Shown one piece after another: positions 1 through 7,108 of a DNA stretch of 9,477 nucleotides. The stretch comes from an uncultured Eubacterium sp. (GTDB taxonomy: Bacteria; Bacillota; Clostridia; Lachnospirales; Lachnospiraceae), in contig CAJOQF010000199.1 of assembly GCA_905236295.1 (NCBI GenBank), forward strand, positions 1-9,477, written 5' to 3'. Position 1 is the stretch's first letter. Every line of letters begins with the position of its first letter. A program made the translations under genes and the position numbers. The notes under the pieces were generated by a model, which was given only the letters and a program-made list of their open reading frames with translations, was not told the DNA's origin and ran no database searches.

Positions 1-867
1 GCAGGTGTAAGTGATACAAGTGATCCGCTTGTTGTTACAAATCTGAGTTCTCGTGGCATTGATCTTTCGATAACTTGTAAAATGAAGCATGGAACTGAGA
101 CATATGAAGGAGATTACTCGACGACAAGTGATTTCTCCGGAAGCAGTGATAATGCAAAAGGCCTTTATTTCGGACTTAGGCAGACAGGAGATTTAGAGAA
201 ATATATAAATAAAACAGGCATTAACAATACAGGTACTGCTGTAAAAAACGCAGCAGCTTCTTCTAAGGAGCTTTATACTCTTACTCCGGCAACAGCAGCA
301 GCTACAGGCGCAGGTGGGTATACATATGCGATAACCACAGACTCAGAATTACTTAAGACGGCTTCAACATATGAGTTCGTTATGACAGGACAGCTCAATA
401 AGGATGTTGCAGAAACTACATGGTATACCTATACAACAGGAGAGAATCCATCTTATACACCAAAAACATTTGATACGATAGAGCTTAAGTTTACACCATC
501 GCTTACTTCAAGTGGCACAGCAGGAACAAATATGAAGGATGGAGAGGCTTATCTCGACACAAATACAGGAAATCTTTTCGTAGGAAAAGCTGGCGCAGCA
601 GAAGCAGGCGAGGGTCTTTTTGGAACTACAAAAGCTACGAATGTAATAGTTAATGCACAAACCTCAATTGCATCACCTACTTCAGATAATGCATTAGGAT
701 TTGGCCTTGTTACATGGACTGAAATTTTGACAGCTTATGGGTATTCAGGAGATACATATGCAGTTGGGAAAGATAATGCAACAGAGTTGATGTCTAAGAT
801 AAAGAATGTCAAATATACATGGAATGGAAATGTTTACTATGCTGACGTAGTTGCTGTTGCCTTATAA
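1..867 (+). CDS. C-terminal part of a Thr/Ala/Gly-rich, probably surface-exposed protein (5' partial)
   Basis: The frame is open from base 1 and ends with TAA at 865-867, so this is the last 288 codons of a longer gene; the ATG at 82 is internal, since the frame continues upstream of it. I do not recognise the family. The composition is that of a secreted or cell-wall protein: rich in Thr, Ala, Gly, Ser and Asn, many short beta-prone stretches, one Cys in the visible part (codon 27), and few charged clusters. There is no LPXTG-like sorting signal and no C-terminal hydrophobic anchor; the chain ends in YYADVVAVAL. A stretch near residues 181-192 (DGEAYLDTNTGN) resembles the short beta repeats of phage fibre or adhesin-like proteins, but that is only an impression. 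Any signal peptide would lie upstream of the window. A strong stem-loop follows the stop, so the gene appears to end its own transcript, separate from the downstream cluster. An S-layer, pilus-like or adhesin role is possible but not shown. Confidence 0.75.
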   Translation, partial: AGVSDTSDPLVVTNLSSRGIDLSITCKMKHGTETYEGDYSTTSDFSGSSDNAKGLYFGLRQTGDLEKYINKTGINNTGTAVKNAAASSKELYTLTPATAAATGAGGYTYAITTDSELLKTASTYEFVMTGQLNKDVAETTWYTYTTGENPSYTPKTFDTIELKFTPSLTSSGTAGTNMKDGEAYLDTNTGNLFVGKAGAAEAGEGLFGTTKATNVIVNAQTSIASPTSDNALGFGLVTWTEILTAYGYSGDTYAVGKDNATELMSKIKNVKYTWNGNVYYADVVAVAL

Positions 868-914
868 AAAACAGAATATGTATAGTTTAGTTAAAAGTTA
901 GCACATTATTATTT

Positions 915-946
915 AACGAAGCTATCGCGTTAGCGGTAGCTTCGTT
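915..946 (+). terminator. Stem-loop transcription terminator after the surface-protein gene
   Basis: Arms 915-928 (AACGAAGCTATCGC) and 933-946 (GCGGTAGCTTCGTT) pair over 14 bp with one G-U wobble, closing a GTTA tetraloop. The stem begins 47 bases after the stop codon at 867. The T-tract is short and interrupted (TTCGTTTGTAATTATA), so termination may be incomplete, but the stem is long and GC-rich for this region. It separates the upstream gene from the downstream operon-like set. Confidence 0.8.
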
Positions 947-1009
947 TGTAATTATACAATGTTCATCAAGCTCAATAAAGTGTAGTGCATATCACTTTTG
1001 ATGGCGTAA

Positions 1010-1014
1010 CAGGT
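1010..1014 (+). promoter_or_regulatory. Ribosome binding site that decides the carrier-protein start
   Basis: AGGTG lies 6 bases before the ATG at 1021. The in-frame GTG at 985 would add 12 residues that do not belong to the carrier-protein fold and has no purine-rich site at proper spacing, so 1021 is the better start. Confidence 0.55.
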
Positions 1015-1020
1015 GTTTAT

Positions 1021-1251
1021 ATGATTCGTGAGAGAATAATTAAATGTATAAAAGATATTAAGGGAGAAAATTTTAATATAATGGATAGGTATCTAGAAGA
1101 TGGGTGGTTTGATTCTTTTGAGATAATAAATCTGATTCAAATACTAGAAGAGGAATTTAGTATTAATCTTGATTATAATAATGTAACAGCATTTGATTTT
1201 AATAGTGTAAAAGATATAGAAATATTAATTAGAGGGTATTTGCGTAAATAG
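1021..1251 (+). CDS. Acyl carrier protein (phosphopantetheine-binding, 76 aa)
   Basis: A small acidic four-helix carrier protein of typical length for ACP, DltC or a free-standing peptidyl carrier protein. The phosphopantetheine attachment motif is visible as WFDSFEI, with Ser32 in the D-S-F context at the start of helix II; this is the residue that a phosphopantetheinyl transferase would modify. Upstream lies an amphipathic helix I (residues 2-14), and downstream is the expected helix II pattern LIQILEEEF followed by a loop and a C-terminal helix near 64-75. It is the first gene after the terminator and is immediately followed by an acyltransferase and an adenylation enzyme, so it is most likely the thiol carrier for the acid activated by the adenylation protein. 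The DSF motif recalls DltC, but no DltB-like membrane O-acyltransferase is present in the window, so a lipoteichoic-acid role is not supported. The base composition is very AT-rich. A GTG at 985 is an alternative but less likely start. Confidence 0.85.
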   Translation: MIRERIIKCIKDIKGENFNIMDRYLEDGWFDSFEIINLIQILEEEFSINLDYNNVTAFDFNSVKDIEILIRGYLRK

Positions 1252-2160
1252 ATGGATGTTGAGATGTATAAGAGGTATTGCAAACTTGCAATCTCAGATT
1301 TAAAGAGAATAAAAGAAAAAAGATTACTGATATACGGAACTGGAAAAGGTGGAGAAATATTTGCTGAATATCTAAAAGAAAAAAATATAAAGCTTAGTGG
1401 TTTTATTGATAGAAACAATTCTGGAAGAAAGAAATTGGGTTATGATGTTTTAAGTATTGAATCATGTAATATAAAGAATGATTTTATTTGTATTTGTGTT
1501 ATGGATGAGGAAGTTAAACTTGAAATATTATATGAATGTCTGAAGAAGGGGTTTTCTAAAGAAGATATATTGGAAATAATACCTGCAGATCTTCCTGAGA
1601 TAATGGAAATGGATCATGTATATAGGGGCGTCAAAATTGGAAAGTTTACTTATGGATATAAAACATTTCTTGAACCGTGGATGTCCAATATTATGGTTGA
1701 GAGTATAGGAAAGTATTGTTCGATAAATTCAAGCGCTAGGGTATGGTGCAAGCATGTTATGGGAGGGGTGTCAACATATCCCTTTATTACAGAACCGTTC
1801 GAACACACAAAGGGAATTATAGACATTATGGAGAACAACACGGATTTGTGTGGGGAAGGAAAGATTATCATTGGTAATGATGTATGGATAGGTGCAAATG
1901 CAGTAGTTTTGCCAAATGTGAGAATTGCAGATGGATCAATAATTGGAGCGGGAGCAGTAGTGACAAAGGATGTAAAACCATATCAAATTGTTGGAGGGGT
2001 GCCAGCTAAACATATACGTTTTAGATATGATTCGGAGACAATAAAAAAACTGTTAAGAATAACATGGTGGAATTGGGAGAATGATGAGGTTAAAAAAAGG
2101 TTAGATGACTTTAATGATATTAAACTATTTATAAGGAAGTATGGTAAGGAATTGTTTTGA
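1252..2160 (+). CDS. PglD-like Rossmann domain fused to a left-handed beta-helix (XAT/Vat-type) acyltransferase
   Basis: Two parts are visible in 302 residues. Residues about 23-115 form a Rossmann-like module with the glycine motif IYGTGKGGE (Gly29, Gly31, Gly34) and the second-strand end GFIDRN, as in the nucleotide-sugar-binding N-terminal domain of PglD-type acetyltransferases. Residues about 125-275 are a hexapeptide-repeat left-handed beta-helix. IIIGNDVWIGANAVV, SIIGAGAVVTKDV and the closing GGVPAKHIR (248-256) are textbook for the xenobiotic/Vat acetyltransferase class. WCKHVMGGVSTYPF holds His168 before STYPF, the position of the catalytic His in that class. Such enzymes act as cytosolic trimers and transfer acetyl or other acyl groups from CoA to hydroxyl or amino groups. 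The gene begins directly after the carrier-protein stop, so the donor could be acyl-ACP rather than acyl-CoA (inference); an amino sugar is the likely acceptor. The start is uncertain: AGAGGG at 1231-1236 is 15 bases away, and ATG 1264 is an alternative. Confidence 0.85.
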   Translation: MDVEMYKRYCKLAISDLKRIKEKRLLIYGTGKGGEIFAEYLKEKNIKLSGFIDRNNSGRKKLGYDVLSIESCNIKNDFICICVMDEEVKLEILYECLKKGFSKEDILEIIPADLPEIMEMDHVYRGVKIGKFTYGYKTFLEPWMSNIMVESIGKYCSINSSARVWCKHVMGGVSTYPFITEPFEHTKGIIDIMENNTDLCGEGKIIIGNDVWIGANAVVLPNVRIADGSIIGAGAVVTKDVKPYQIVGGVPAKHIRFRYDSETIKKLLRITWWNWENDEVKKRLDDFNDIKLFIRKYGKELF

Positions 2161-2163
2161 TAT

Positions 2164-2168
2164 AGGAG
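2164..2168 (+). promoter_or_regulatory. Strong ribosome binding site for the adenylation gene
   Basis: AGGAG sits 6 bases before the ATG at 2175, in the 14-base gap after the acyltransferase stop. It is the best-formed site of the first operon block and fixes the start. Confidence 0.7.
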
Positions 2169-2174
2169 AAAACT

Positions 2175-3698
2175 ATGCCGCGAATAATAACGAAATATCT
2201 TGATAAATCGGTTGAAAAAGAACCAAACCGAACTGCTTTTATAGATAATAAAAGAAAGATTACATATAAGGGGTTGCAGGACGAGGCATATAGTATAGCT
2301 TATAAACTAATAGATATGGGCCTGTTTCAAAAACCTGTAATACTATTATTTAAAGGACATGTATCTGCCATATCTTCTATCATAGGTGTTGCGTACAGTG
2401 GAAACTATTATACGCTTTTGGACAGCAAGACTCCAACCGCAAGAATAAATATGATGGCGGAAGAATTAAATACCCAAATTATTATTACAGATATGTCGGA
2501 CAATGACATAAAAGGTTGTGAATTTTGTGGCTTGAGAGTGCTAAAATTCGATGAGATATTAAAAATTAAATATGATGAAGCAATAATAAGGCAGACAGAA
2601 GAAAGAATAATCGGTAATGATATACTTTATGTGATATTTACTTCGGGCTCTACTGGAAAGCCAAAGGGGGTAGTAACACCACATGAGTCTATGATAAGTC
2701 ATCTTGGTTCTTATGCGGATTTTCATGGATTTAAATGCGGTGATGTGTTTGTCCAGAGTTTTCCCCTTTACTCAGTGGTGGGACAAAGCTTTATATACCA
2801 AACGATAAGGGTTACAGGCACTTCATATATAGTGTCTAGTGAATTGATGGTTCCACCAACGAAATTGATGACATATATAAATCATATAGCTGCGCGAATT
2901 TTTGTGGCGCCGACGTCGGTTCTAATGTTGCTTTCTAATTTTAAGTCTCTTAAAGGCTTTGTGGCAGAAAGCGTAGAAAAGATATGTTTTGGAGGGGAAG
3001 CACTTTCAATAAAGGCTTTGAATGTGTGCAAAGAGTTATTTAAAAACGCAGATTTTTATAACGGTTATGGATCGACAGAGACTGTAAGCGGATATATAGG
3101 GTACAAGGTAAATAGGGAGTTTGATAATAACGAAACACTTCCACTTGGTAAGCCAATGTCACACGCAAGGGTATACCTTATGGATGAGTTTGGGGATCCA
3201 GTAAGCGATGGAGAGACCGGTGAAATTTATGTAAAGAGCCTATCGCTTGCTAGAGGATATTTGAATGACAACGAGAAGACAAGAAAGGTTTTTGTGCAGA
3301 ATGCGTTTAATACCACATATCCAGATATATTGTATAAGACAGGAGACCTTGCAAGATACAATGAGTATGGAGAATTGGAGTATATTGGAAGAAGCGATTC
3401 GATGATTAATCACAGGGGGCATCGTATTGAGTTGGGAGAGATAGAAGCTAATGCTATGGCATTAGAAGGAGTTGATGAGAGTGCGAGTATTTACGATGTA
3501 CAGAATGAACGTATTGTTTTAGTGTATTCTGGCATTATATCCGCAGAGGAGATTACGGAAATGCTACGTAAAAAAATGCCGACTTATATGATTCCGACAA
3601 AGATAATTAATGTAGATAAAATGCCCCATAACAGGGGCGGGAAGATAGACAGGGATAGTTTGAAAAAGAAATATACGGGACAAAATAAAAATGATTAA
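2175..3698 (+). CDS. Stand-alone adenylation enzyme (AMP-binding, NRPS/DltA-like) loading the carrier protein
   Basis: At 507 residues this is a complete adenylate-forming enzyme without fused carrier or condensation domains. The core motifs are intact: the P-loop IFTSGSTGKPKG at 154-165, NGYGSTET at 296-303, YKTGD at 387-391, the hinge region GRSDSMINHRGHRIELGE from 405, and GGKIDR with the catalytic Lys490 near the C-terminus. The reaction is activation of a carboxylic acid with ATP to an acyl-AMP, then transfer to phosphopantetheine, almost certainly on the carrier protein encoded two genes upstream. In the substrate pocket, the region that reads F-D-x-S in alpha-amino-acid-specific NRPS domains reads SFPLYSVVG (195-203). 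Pro197 appears to replace the Asp that holds the alpha-amino group, and the PLYSVVG string is closer to the PLFHVxG of acyl-CoA ligases. The substrate is therefore uncertain and may be a non-amino acid. The last 8 bases overlap the next gene, indicating translational coupling. Confidence 0.88.
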   Translation: MPRIITKYLDKSVEKEPNRTAFIDNKRKITYKGLQDEAYSIAYKLIDMGLFQKPVILLFKGHVSAISSIIGVAYSGNYYTLLDSKTPTARINMMAEELNTQIIITDMSDNDIKGCEFCGLRVLKFDEILKIKYDEAIIRQTEERIIGNDILYVIFTSGSTGKPKGVVTPHESMISHLGSYADFHGFKCGDVFVQSFPLYSVVGQSFIYQTIRVTGTSYIVSSELMVPPTKLMTYINHIAARIFVAPTSVLMLLSNFKSLKGFVAESVEKICFGGEALSIKALNVCKELFKNADFYNGYGSTETVSGYIGYKVNREFDNNETLPLGKPMSHARVYLMDEFGDPVSDGETGEIYVKSLSLARGYLNDNEKTRKVFVQNAFNTTYPDILYKTGDLARYNEYGELEYIGRSDSMINHRGHRIELGEIEANAMALEGVDESASIYDVQNERIVLVYSGIISAEEITEMLRKKMPTYMIPTKIINVDKMPHNRGGKIDRDSLKKKYTGQNKND

Positions 3699-4644
3699 GA
3701 CAACTAATAATGTAAAGAGTTTTATCGAGAATGAACAGGGAGATATTGTCGTTTATGGTGCGGGAAATTCAGGATTATGGGTCGGATCTTTTTTGAAAAA
3801 GTGCGATATCGATTTTCTGTGCTATGTTGATAAAAATGTATCAGATGCGGCTTTGTTTATGAATGATAAGCCTGTGCATTCATTAAGTTGGCTTATCAGT
3901 TATTCCAATCCGTGTAGGATAATAGTGACACCGAACTGTTATAAAGAGGTATTAACAGATATTATCAAGATAGACAGTAGATTCGAAAAACAGTATATAT
4001 GTCTTATACCCGAATATAATAGTATTACTGAAAAAGAAGAAAAATATAACATAAATGTTATGCTTGCCTATTTCAGGCGAAGGCTTCTAAAGATTGAACT
4101 TCCAGTGTTCATATCAAACAATTGTGTTGCGGGTCATATATATGAATTAACAAATCATTTGCAAATATCCCCTACCCTAAATACAGGGATATCGCCAGAG
4201 GATTTTATAAAGCTTTGTTTTGATATACGTTATTATTTAAATAAACCTTTAGAGAATATCCATATGGAAAGAATAGTTTATAAGGATACTAATAGGATAG
4301 AGAACTATCCAGCGGCTAATGTGGGAGATATTAAGATTTGTTTTGTACATAACTATAATCTTTATAATGTAGAAAAGCGTTGGCGAATGTTAACGGATAG
4401 GTTAGATTATAATAATATTTGTTTTATTCTTTCTGATAATATAGATAATATACAAATTGATTTAAGGAGAAAATTTGCTGAACTAAAAAACCCACATTAT
4501 TTTTTTAGGAACCGATGTGCATTTATACCAGATGGAAATACTGATAATTGTATTTTCCTCCCAGATTATATTTTTAGGTGGACAGACAGAGTCATAGAAA
4601 ATGAGTTCGATCTAGTGGATTGGATAAATCATATTTATGATTAA
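3691..4644 (+). CDS. Rossmann domain fused to a DUF1919 (exopolysaccharide-biosynthesis-type) domain
   Basis: The 317-residue protein has two parts. Residues about 15-112 form a PglD-like Rossmann module with VYGAGNSG (Gly23, Gly25, Gly28) and the second-strand end CYVDKN. Residues about 128-315 match what I know of DUF1919, a family of capsule and exopolysaccharide loci. SNNC at 142-145 is followed by AGHIYE, a PTLN..I..EDFIKLC segment, YPAANVGDI around 206-214, FVHNY at 218-222 and a W-R-R/D-R-L basic segment before a FILSD strand. The biochemical role of DUF1919 is not established; its company suggests a glycosyltransferase-like or glycan-modifying activity (inference). There is no signal peptide or membrane segment, so it should act in the cytosol. 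It overlaps the adenylation gene by 8 bases (start ATG at 3691 within the upstream end), which favours coupled translation. Base composition stays AT-rich here, as in the three genes before it. Confidence 0.75.
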   Translation: MIKTTNNVKSFIENEQGDIVVYGAGNSGLWVGSFLKKCDIDFLCYVDKNVSDAALFMNDKPVHSLSWLISYSNPCRIIVTPNCYKEVLTDIIKIDSRFEKQYICLIPEYNSITEKEEKYNINVMLAYFRRRLLKIELPVFISNNCVAGHIYELTNHLQISPTLNTGISPEDFIKLCFDIRYYLNKPLENIHMERIVYKDTNRIENYPAANVGDIKICFVHNYNLYNVEKRWRMLTDRLDYNNICFILSDNIDNIQIDLRRKFAELKNPHYFFRNRCAFIPDGNTDNCIFLPDYIFRWTDRVIENEFDLVDWINHIYD

Positions 4645-4652
4645 GAAGTAAA

Positions 4653-5897
4653 ATGAGAGTAGAGGAATTCAGACAAGACATCCGACCTAAGGCCTCGGCA
4701 TTAGGATGGCTTGAAAAAGATAATATAATAATTGCAGGATTACGGGATGCGCCATTAATTTGCCAATTTGATAATGAAAGTGAAGAAATCCAGGTTCTTG
4801 ATTACATAAAGGAATGCTCGTTATCGCGATCGTGGTTTTTTGGTAAATCTGCTTGTAATGAAAAATGGCTGGTGTTTTCGCCGGTTTATGGCAATTATAT
4901 TCCAATAGTAGATTTAACAGCTGTCTCAAATGATGAGCCGGCTGTTTCTTTTTTTAGAATTGATGAAGAGTTGTCTCTGGAAGCATTTACGGAAGGGAAG
5001 AGAAGGAAACTGGAGATAAATGACGATGAGTGGAAGTATTGGGAGGTGGCAGAGAAGGCGGGATTGTTTTATATTTTTGGATTTAAAGCGATATCCGTGC
5101 TTTGCTTCGATCCGGAGAAACGGTCCATACGGGTAATTGATAGCTGGGACGATAAGATTCCGCGCAAAAAGCAGCTTTCGGAGTCAAATAATCCTTTTTG
5201 TTTTGGAGACGGGTATTGTAAGTTCGATGATGTTGTTTATCTTGCAAGCGGAATGGCACCCGGGATATTCGGAATGGACTGCGAAACCGGAACGATCGAT
5301 TTTGTGGAAATAAAAGGAGGATATGGAGCATATTTAGGTATTAGTAGATATGGAGACGACAAAATTTTGCTCACGGATGGAAGGCAGGAGCAAAGATCGA
5401 TCATTATCTATGATCCATACACCGGAGATGTTGAGAAGATAAATATACCTGAGATTTCAAATTGGTATCATCCTATAGTGTTTGGTGATGAAGCATATTT
5501 ATTTTCGTTTTTTGGTGGAGTTCCTGTATATCGAATAGATCTGAAAACTCACGAGTGCGAAGTGTGTTCAGAGATAGATGAAGTTATTTCGTTTACCGTG
5601 ACCGATGATTATGGTAATGATTCGGAAATGTTGAGTGGGATAGATGGGGTGCAGCTAAAATATGATACGATCACATTTACCGTGAGGGAGAGCGGGAAAT
5701 GGTATAGGTATCATATACCATCCCGGTCTTTGGAAGAGAAAAACTATGTCTTTAAAGATGAATATCTTTTGAAGGAATACAGGAAAGCATATTTTGATGA
5801 CAGATATAAAGAGATAGTAGATGGAACTGTTATGTATGAGGAATATTTCCCGGTGGAGGAGTTTGTGTCGAGATTCAGTATTACAAAGGAACAGTGA
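4653..5897 (+). CDS. Cytosolic beta-propeller-like protein of unknown function
   Basis: I do not recognise a named family. The 414 residues read as roughly seven degenerate repeats of about 45-55 residues, each with a hydrophobic strand, a turn and an IxxxDxxT/SxxxExI-type strand. Examples are LICQFDNESEEIQVLD, VLCFDPEKRSIRVID, IFGMDCETGTIDFVEI, IIIYDPYTGDVEKINI and VYRIDLKTHECEVCS. This is the pattern of Kelch/WD-type beta-propellers, with the repeated form xxDxxTGxxxxI. There is no signal peptide or transmembrane segment. It starts 8 bases after the DUF1919 gene behind a weak AGAAG site, and its stop is 2 bases before the preferred start of the radical SAM gene, so the two are probably co-expressed. 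A propeller could be a scaffold or a substrate-recognition partner for the radical SAM protein (inference). It marks the point where codon and base use become noticeably less AT-rich than upstream. Confidence 0.7.
   Translation: MRVEEFRQDIRPKASALGWLEKDNIIIAGLRDAPLICQFDNESEEIQVLDYIKECSLSRSWFFGKSACNEKWLVFSPVYGNYIPIVDLTAVSNDEPAVSFFRIDEELSLEAFTEGKRRKLEINDDEWKYWEVAEKAGLFYIFGFKAISVLCFDPEKRSIRVIDSWDDKIPRKKQLSESNNPFCFGDGYCKFDDVVYLASGMAPGIFGMDCETGTIDFVEIKGGYGAYLGISRYGDDKILLTDGRQEQRSIIIYDPYTGDVEKINIPEISNWYHPIVFGDEAYLFSFFGGVPVYRIDLKTHECEVCSEIDEVISFTVTDDYGNDSEMLSGIDGVQLKYDTITFTVRESGKWYRYHIPSRSLEEKNYVFKDEYLLKEYRKAYFDDRYKEIVDGTVMYEEYFPVEEFVSRFSITKEQ
5885..5890 (+). promoter_or_regulatory. Ribosome binding site that decides the radical SAM start
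   Basis: AAAGGA lies inside the end of the propeller gene, 9 bases before ATG 5900 but only 3 bases before the in-frame GTG at 5894. This supports the ATG. Confidence 0.5.
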
Positions 5898-5899
5898 TT

Positions 5900-7108
5900 A
5901 TGAGTAATATTTGCAGAAACAAACATTGGATAAACAGATTACCGCATATATATGAGATGGATGATATGATCTCCTTTTGCTTAGAGCATAAGGAGATTTT
6001 TATTTACGGTCGTGGGGAGGCACAGGAGTGGCTGCTTCGCTTCCTGGATATGTGTGGGGTAAAAAATGTGGTTGGATATGTCGTGTCGTTCTCGCCAAAT
6101 GAGGATGATTTTTTTTATAGAAAACTTCCTGTCAGGATGATAGATGAGATAATAGATGGGCCGGGTATCGGAATAATCCTTGGTCTTCCGGACTATCATC
6201 ATGGGGATGTCGTTTCGCATTTCAGGGAGAAAGGCTTCGAAGATTGGTTTTCTCTTACAGAGCATAGCAGACTGGGAATAGCTGAACAGATTGCTCCGAG
6301 AAATAAAGATGAGATGACATTTGAGGTGAGCCTTGCAGATCATTGTAATCTGTCTTGCAAGATGTGCGATCATTTCTCTCAGTTATCAAAGGAATGGTTT
6401 GTTGATCTTGAGCAGTTTAAAAGTGATATATCGCAGATGGCAAAGATCTATGATCATGAGATAGGAGCAATCTCTTTATTAGGCGGGGAACCGACTCTTC
6501 ATCCGGATCTGTTGGAGATAATACGTCATACGAGAAAAGAATTCCCGAATACAGAGCTTATCCTGCTTACTAACGGGTTGCTCCTATTGGAACTTGAGCA
6601 TTCGGAAAAAGGGAATCTCTGGCAGTGTCTTAAGGAGAACAATGCACATGTTACGGTCACTGTCTATCCGATAAAAATTGATTATGTCGCGATAGAAGCT
6701 AAAGCAAAAGAGTATGGTATTTCTTTTAAGCTTTCATCGGATATTCATGCCGTCGAACCGACAAAACAGGTTAAGATCTCAGATAAACACACGATGGATC
6801 TAGAGGGAAATGTGCCAAAGTGGCATAGTGTCCATTGCCTCTACTTTAATAAGTTTAATGTAGTAAAAGACGGAAGATACTATATGTGTCCGGTGCAGGC
6901 GCATATCAATATATTCAATGAATGCTTTGATAAAGATCTTGGATATATGAACGGTGATTATCTTGATATATATAAGGTAAAAGACTGGCATGAATTTGCG
7001 GAGTTTGGTTCATGGTGGGTACCGTTTTGCAGATTCTGCGACCAGAAAAACTGGAAGCATGATTCGCAGTGGAAAGCAAGCGATAAATCTATAGATGAAT
7101 ACATCTAA
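5900..7108 (+). CDS. Radical SAM protein with N-terminal Rossmann-like domain and C-terminal auxiliary-cluster cysteines
   Basis: The 402-residue protein has three parts. Residues about 30-120 contain a Rossmann-like start, IYGRGEAQ (Gly37, Gly39), similar to the modules in the neighbouring enzymes. Residues about 140-290 are the radical SAM core: the cluster motif CNLSCKMC places Cys149, Cys153 and Cys156 in the CX3CX2C arrangement, followed by GGEP at 195-198, which contacts the SAM amino group. The C-terminal part has Cys313, Cys330, Cys342, Cys377 and Cys380 (HCLYF, YMCPVQ, NECF, FCRFC), a pattern resembling SPASM/twitch-type auxiliary [4Fe-4S] sites. The enzyme would cleave SAM to the 5'-deoxyadenosyl radical and modify a sugar, a small molecule or a peptide; no precursor peptide gene is visible nearby. 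The GTG at 5894 overlaps the previous stop and would add only two residues; the ATG is preferred on ribosome-site spacing. A nested hairpin overlaps the 3' end. Confidence 0.88.
   Translation: MSNICRNKHWINRLPHIYEMDDMISFCLEHKEIFIYGRGEAQEWLLRFLDMCGVKNVVGYVVSFSPNEDDFFYRKLPVRMIDEIIDGPGIGIILGLPDYHHGDVVSHFREKGFEDWFSLTEHSRLGIAEQIAPRNKDEMTFEVSLADHCNLSCKMCDHFSQLSKEWFVDLEQFKSDISQMAKIYDHEIGAISLLGGEPTLHPDLLEIIRHTRKEFPNTELILLTNGLLLLELEHSEKGNLWQCLKENNAHVTVTVYPIKIDYVAIEAKAKEYGISFKLSSDIHAVEPTKQVKISDKHTMDLEGNVPKWHSVHCLYFNKFNVVKDGRYYMCPVQAHINIFNECFDKDLGYMNGDYLDIYKVKDWHEFAEFGSWWVPFCRFCDQKNWKHDSQWKASDKSIDEYI

Noticed and set aside
954..960. Possible -10 element (TACAAT at 955-960) before the carrier-protein gene
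   Set aside because: A -35 box at the usual spacing would fall inside the terminator stem and does not resemble TTGACA; one weak hexamer in AT-rich DNA is not enough.
985..1020. GTG start at 985 giving an 88-aa carrier protein
   Set aside because: The extra 12 residues do not fit the carrier fold and no ribosome binding site precedes the GTG; AGGTG at 1010-1014 is well placed for ATG 1021.
1021..3698. dlt operon for D-alanylation of teichoic acid
   Set aside because: Carrier and adenylation parts are reminiscent of DltC and DltA, but DltB, DltD and any membrane protein are missing, the amino-binding Asp seems absent, and the neighbours are glycan-type enzymes.
5981..6373. Open frame of 130 codons on the minus strand inside the radical SAM gene
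   Set aside because: It lies wholly within a well-supported coding region that carries the iron-sulfur motif; its translation has no recognisable domain.
5900..7108. RiPP cluster built on the SPASM-like radical SAM protein
   Set aside because: No short precursor-peptide gene, leader-binding domain, protease or peptide exporter is visible on either strand nearby.
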